From: Planctomycetaceae bacterium
Lineage (GTDB): Bacteria > Planctomycetota > Phycisphaerae > Phycisphaerales > SM1A02
Length of the DNA stretch: 7,442 nucleotides
Assembly: GCA_947459855.1 (NCBI GenBank)
Contig: CANHFL010000042.1
Span: 1-7,442 of the forward strand
Reading direction: 5' to 3'
Positions 5,897 to 7,442 of this stretch are shown here, piece by piece. A model generated the notes under the pieces. That model was not told the DNA's origin. It searched no databases and was given only the letters and a program-made list of their open reading frames with translations. The first letter of the stretch is position 1, and every line of letters begins with the position of its first letter. The position numbers and the translations under genes are program-made.

Positions 5897-7442
5897 TCAG
5901 GCTACGGGCGCGCCGACTTCCGCGCGGAGCGTCACGATCTGGAACGGCCGCACCGCGAATGTCGTGGTGCCGGACGCAGGGTCGTGCGCGAAGCCTGCGA
6001 GCTCGGCAGGCCGTTCGAAGAGGTCGGCGGGGAAGACCTCCGACACGGGGAAGCCCCAGCGGACGGTCACCGCGCCGGCGCCGCCGCGCACCTCGACCAC
6101 GCGCAGCGCGACGCCGCCCGCGACCTCGGCCGGCTTGAGCGCCGCGATCTCCACGTGCGCCGCGCCTGCGGCATCGACGCGCACGGCCTGCCAGCCGTCG
6201 CGCAGCGCGCCCGCGCCGCCCGCCCCGCCGCCGCGCACCACCGCGCCAACGAGCGGGTGGTTCAGCTGCTCGGCCTGCGCGTCGACCCCGGCCGCGCGCC
6301 AGCACCCGTGGTGCGCCATCACCGAGTACGTGAAGCGGTGGTGCCCGCGGTCCGCGGTCGGGTCGGGGAAGTTCGGCGCCTTCAGCAGGCTCAGGCCCAG
6401 CGTGCCGTGCTTGGCGCTGCGGCCGAACTTGCCGTCGTCCAGCACCGCGACGCCCAGTCCGGGCTCGCTCAGGTCCATCCAGTTGTGGCCCGGCACCTCG
6501 AACTGCGCGCGCTCCCACGTGGTGTTGTCGTGCGTCGCGCGCTCGATGTGCCCGAACTGGATGCCGAACGTCGCGCGACGCGCACGCACGCCGCACGGGA
6601 AGAGCGTGCGCAGGAGCACCTGCTCCTCGTGCCACTCCACGTCGGTGACGATGTCGAGCCGCGGCGATCCCGCCACCAGCCGGTAGCGCTGCACAATGCG
6701 GCTCGCCTTGCCCAGCGCGCGCTCGACCACGATCTCGGCGGCCAGCGGGCCGGAGCGCTCGACCGTGATGCGCGCGGCCGGCGTCATGACGCGCGTGACC
6801 TGCTCCTGGTAGTCGCGGTCGATGTCCCATGCCTCCCAGCGGCGCGGGCGGTCGACGTAGAGCGCCAACTGGTTCATCGGGAGCGGGGCGCCGTGCGCGT
6901 CGCACGCGTTCGCCAGGCGCCCGTCGTCGGCGCGGCGCAGCTCGGAAATGCGGCCGGCGTCGTCGATCGTCGCGCTCAGGAAGCTGTTGCGCAGGGTGCG
7001 CCCGCCCTCCACGCGCGCGGCGTCGCGCGCCTCGGGGACCGGTGCCTTCGCGGGCTCGATCACCTGGATGCCGAGCGCCGGCACGCGCACGGCCATGACC
7101 TTGCCGTCCTCGGTCGCCAGCACGCCGGACTGCGGGGTGCTGGCGGGGTTGAAGACGACCAGGCGGTCGGCGCCGGAGGCCGCCGCGCCGCCCGCCACGC
7201 GCTCCGCCAGCCACGCCATGCCGCGCTGGATCGCACGCATCGCGTCGGCGCGCACGGCGTCCATCTGCACGCGCGCGTCGTGGTAGACCTCCTTGATGCT
7301 GCTGCCCGGAAGGATGTCGTGGAACTGGTTCAGGAGCACCGTCTTCCACGTCGCGTCGAGCGCGGCGCGCAGCTCCTCGGCCGCGCGCGCGTCACCCTCG
7401 CACCCGGCGCGCGCGCAGGCCAGCGCCTCGGCCAGCCGCAGC
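5897..7442 (-). CDS. Alpha-mannosidase, glycoside hydrolase family 38 (C-terminal part; 5' end beyond window)
   Basis: The frame is open from the right edge and gives 514 C-terminal residues of what is normally a protein of about 1000 aa. The first 34 visible codons read LRLAEALACARAG...ALDATWKT and lead straight into VLLNQFHDILPGSSIKEVY (about 7340-7283), the hallmark of the GH38 middle helical domain. The GTG at 7339 is therefore an internal Val codon, not a start. The beta-rich C-terminal domain follows: VEWHEEQVLLRTLFP near 6640, then QFGHIERATHDNTTWERAQFEV and HNWMDLSEPGLGVAVLDDGKFG (6559-6422), and LSLLKAPNFPDPTADRGHHRFTYS. These closely resemble the MAN2C1/Ams1 cytosolic branch of GH38 as I remember it. 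The enzyme hydrolyses terminal alpha-mannose, normally using Zn2+; the catalytic Asp and metal ligands lie in the unseen N-terminal half. It is the first visible gene of the cassette. A Gly/Ala-rich stretch (GGGAGGAGALRDG, near 6232-6194) looks like a linker or loop. Confidence 0.93.
   Translation of the reverse strand, partial: LRLAEALACARAGCEGDARAAEELRAALDATWKTVLLNQFHDILPGSSIKEVYHDARVQMDAVRADAMRAIQRGMAWLAERVAGGAAASGADRLVVFNPASTPQSGVLATEDGKVMAVRVPALGIQVIEPAKAPVPEARDAARVEGGRTLRNSFLSATIDDAGRISELRRADDGRLANACDAHGAPLPMNQLALYVDRPRRWEAWDIDRDYQEQVTRVMTPAARITVERSGPLAAEIVVERALGKASRIVQRYRLVAGSPRLDIVTDVEWHEEQVLLRTLFPCGVRARRATFGIQFGHIERATHDNTTWERAQFEVPGHNWMDLSEPGLGVAVLDDGKFGRSAKHGTLGLSLLKAPNFPDPTADRGHHRFTYSVMAHHGCWRAAGVDAQAEQLNHPLVGAVVRGGGAGGAGALRDGWQAVRVDAAGAAHVEIAALKPAEVAGGVALRVVEVRGGAGAVTVRWGFPVSEVFPADLFERPAELAGFAHDPASGTTTFAVRPFQIVTLRAEVGAPVA

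Larger units (their letters stand above)
1386..7442 (-). other. Predicted mannoside-utilisation operon (GH38, SSS, GH2)
   Basis: Three co-directional genes are separated by 5 nt and 27 nt and are followed by a hairpin with a short U-tract. This spacing supports one transcript. All three are consistent with one job: import of a mannose-containing solute and removal of alpha- and beta-linked mannose inside the cell. The promoter, and possibly further genes such as a regulator or other hydrolases, lie beyond the right edge. No internal promoter was recognised in the short gaps. The operon assignment is inference from spacing and function. Confidence 0.75.

Noticed and set aside
1134..6686. A plus-strand open frame of 1850 codons running antisense to the mannosidases and the symporter
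   Set aside because: High GC and third-position bias of the minus-strand genes remove stop codons on the opposite strand. The translation is low-complexity Arg/Ala/His/Gln-rich and it overlaps three well-recognised genes.
7337..7339. GTG as the start codon of the GH38 protein
   Set aside because: The frame stays open upstream to the window edge, and the upstream residues (ATWKT) continue a typical GH38 helix into LLNQFHDILPGSS. The codon is internal.
3891..7349. A single minus-strand frame joining the symporter to a long N-terminal extension
   Set aside because: The part upstream of 5891 is the GH38 gene read out of frame. Its Arg/Ala/Gly-rich translation ends exactly where the recognisable symporter N-terminus MQVLDW begins.

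Overview
The window is very GC-rich DNA (roughly 70% by eye, not computed) with strong G/C bias at third codon positions. Every credible gene lies on the minus strand, so transcription runs from the right edge to the left. It looks like a chromosomal stretch of a high-GC bacterium. A lipoprotein signal peptide, a Na+-coupled carrier and sugar-cassette architecture would fit a Gram-negative lineage such as Planctomycetota or a similar high-GC phylum; the phylum is only a guess.

Right-hand part (7442 down to 1419): a compact three-gene mannoside-utilisation cassette. In order of transcription these are a family GH38 alpha-mannosidase of the MAN2C1/Ams1 type (5' end outside the window), a sodium:solute symporter (SSS family) starting 5 nt after the GH38 stop codon, and a family GH2 beta-mannosidase starting 27 nt after the symporter stop. 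The beta-mannosidase has no signal peptide. The simplest reading is that the symporter imports mannose or small mannosides, and the two hydrolases remove alpha- and beta-linked mannose in the cytoplasm. A perfect 22-bp palindrome just past the GH2 stop, followed by a short U-tract, probably ends this unit.

Left-hand part (1293 down to 1): three smaller genes. The first encodes a 234-aa protein I cannot name; it has a strong Shine-Dalgarno site and a conserved-looking acidic/aromatic core. The second is a 142-aa lipoprotein with a lipocalin-like beta-rich domain. The third is the first 33 codons of a probable exported protein that runs off the left edge. Nothing in the sequence links these three to mannoside metabolism.

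I found no RNA genes, CRISPR arrays, insertion sequences or prophage genes. No gap between genes exceeds about 125 bases. The most interesting points are the alpha-mannosidase/symporter/beta-mannosidase arrangement, the perfect palindrome, and the unassigned 234-aa protein. I see no convincing evidence of a wholly new system.
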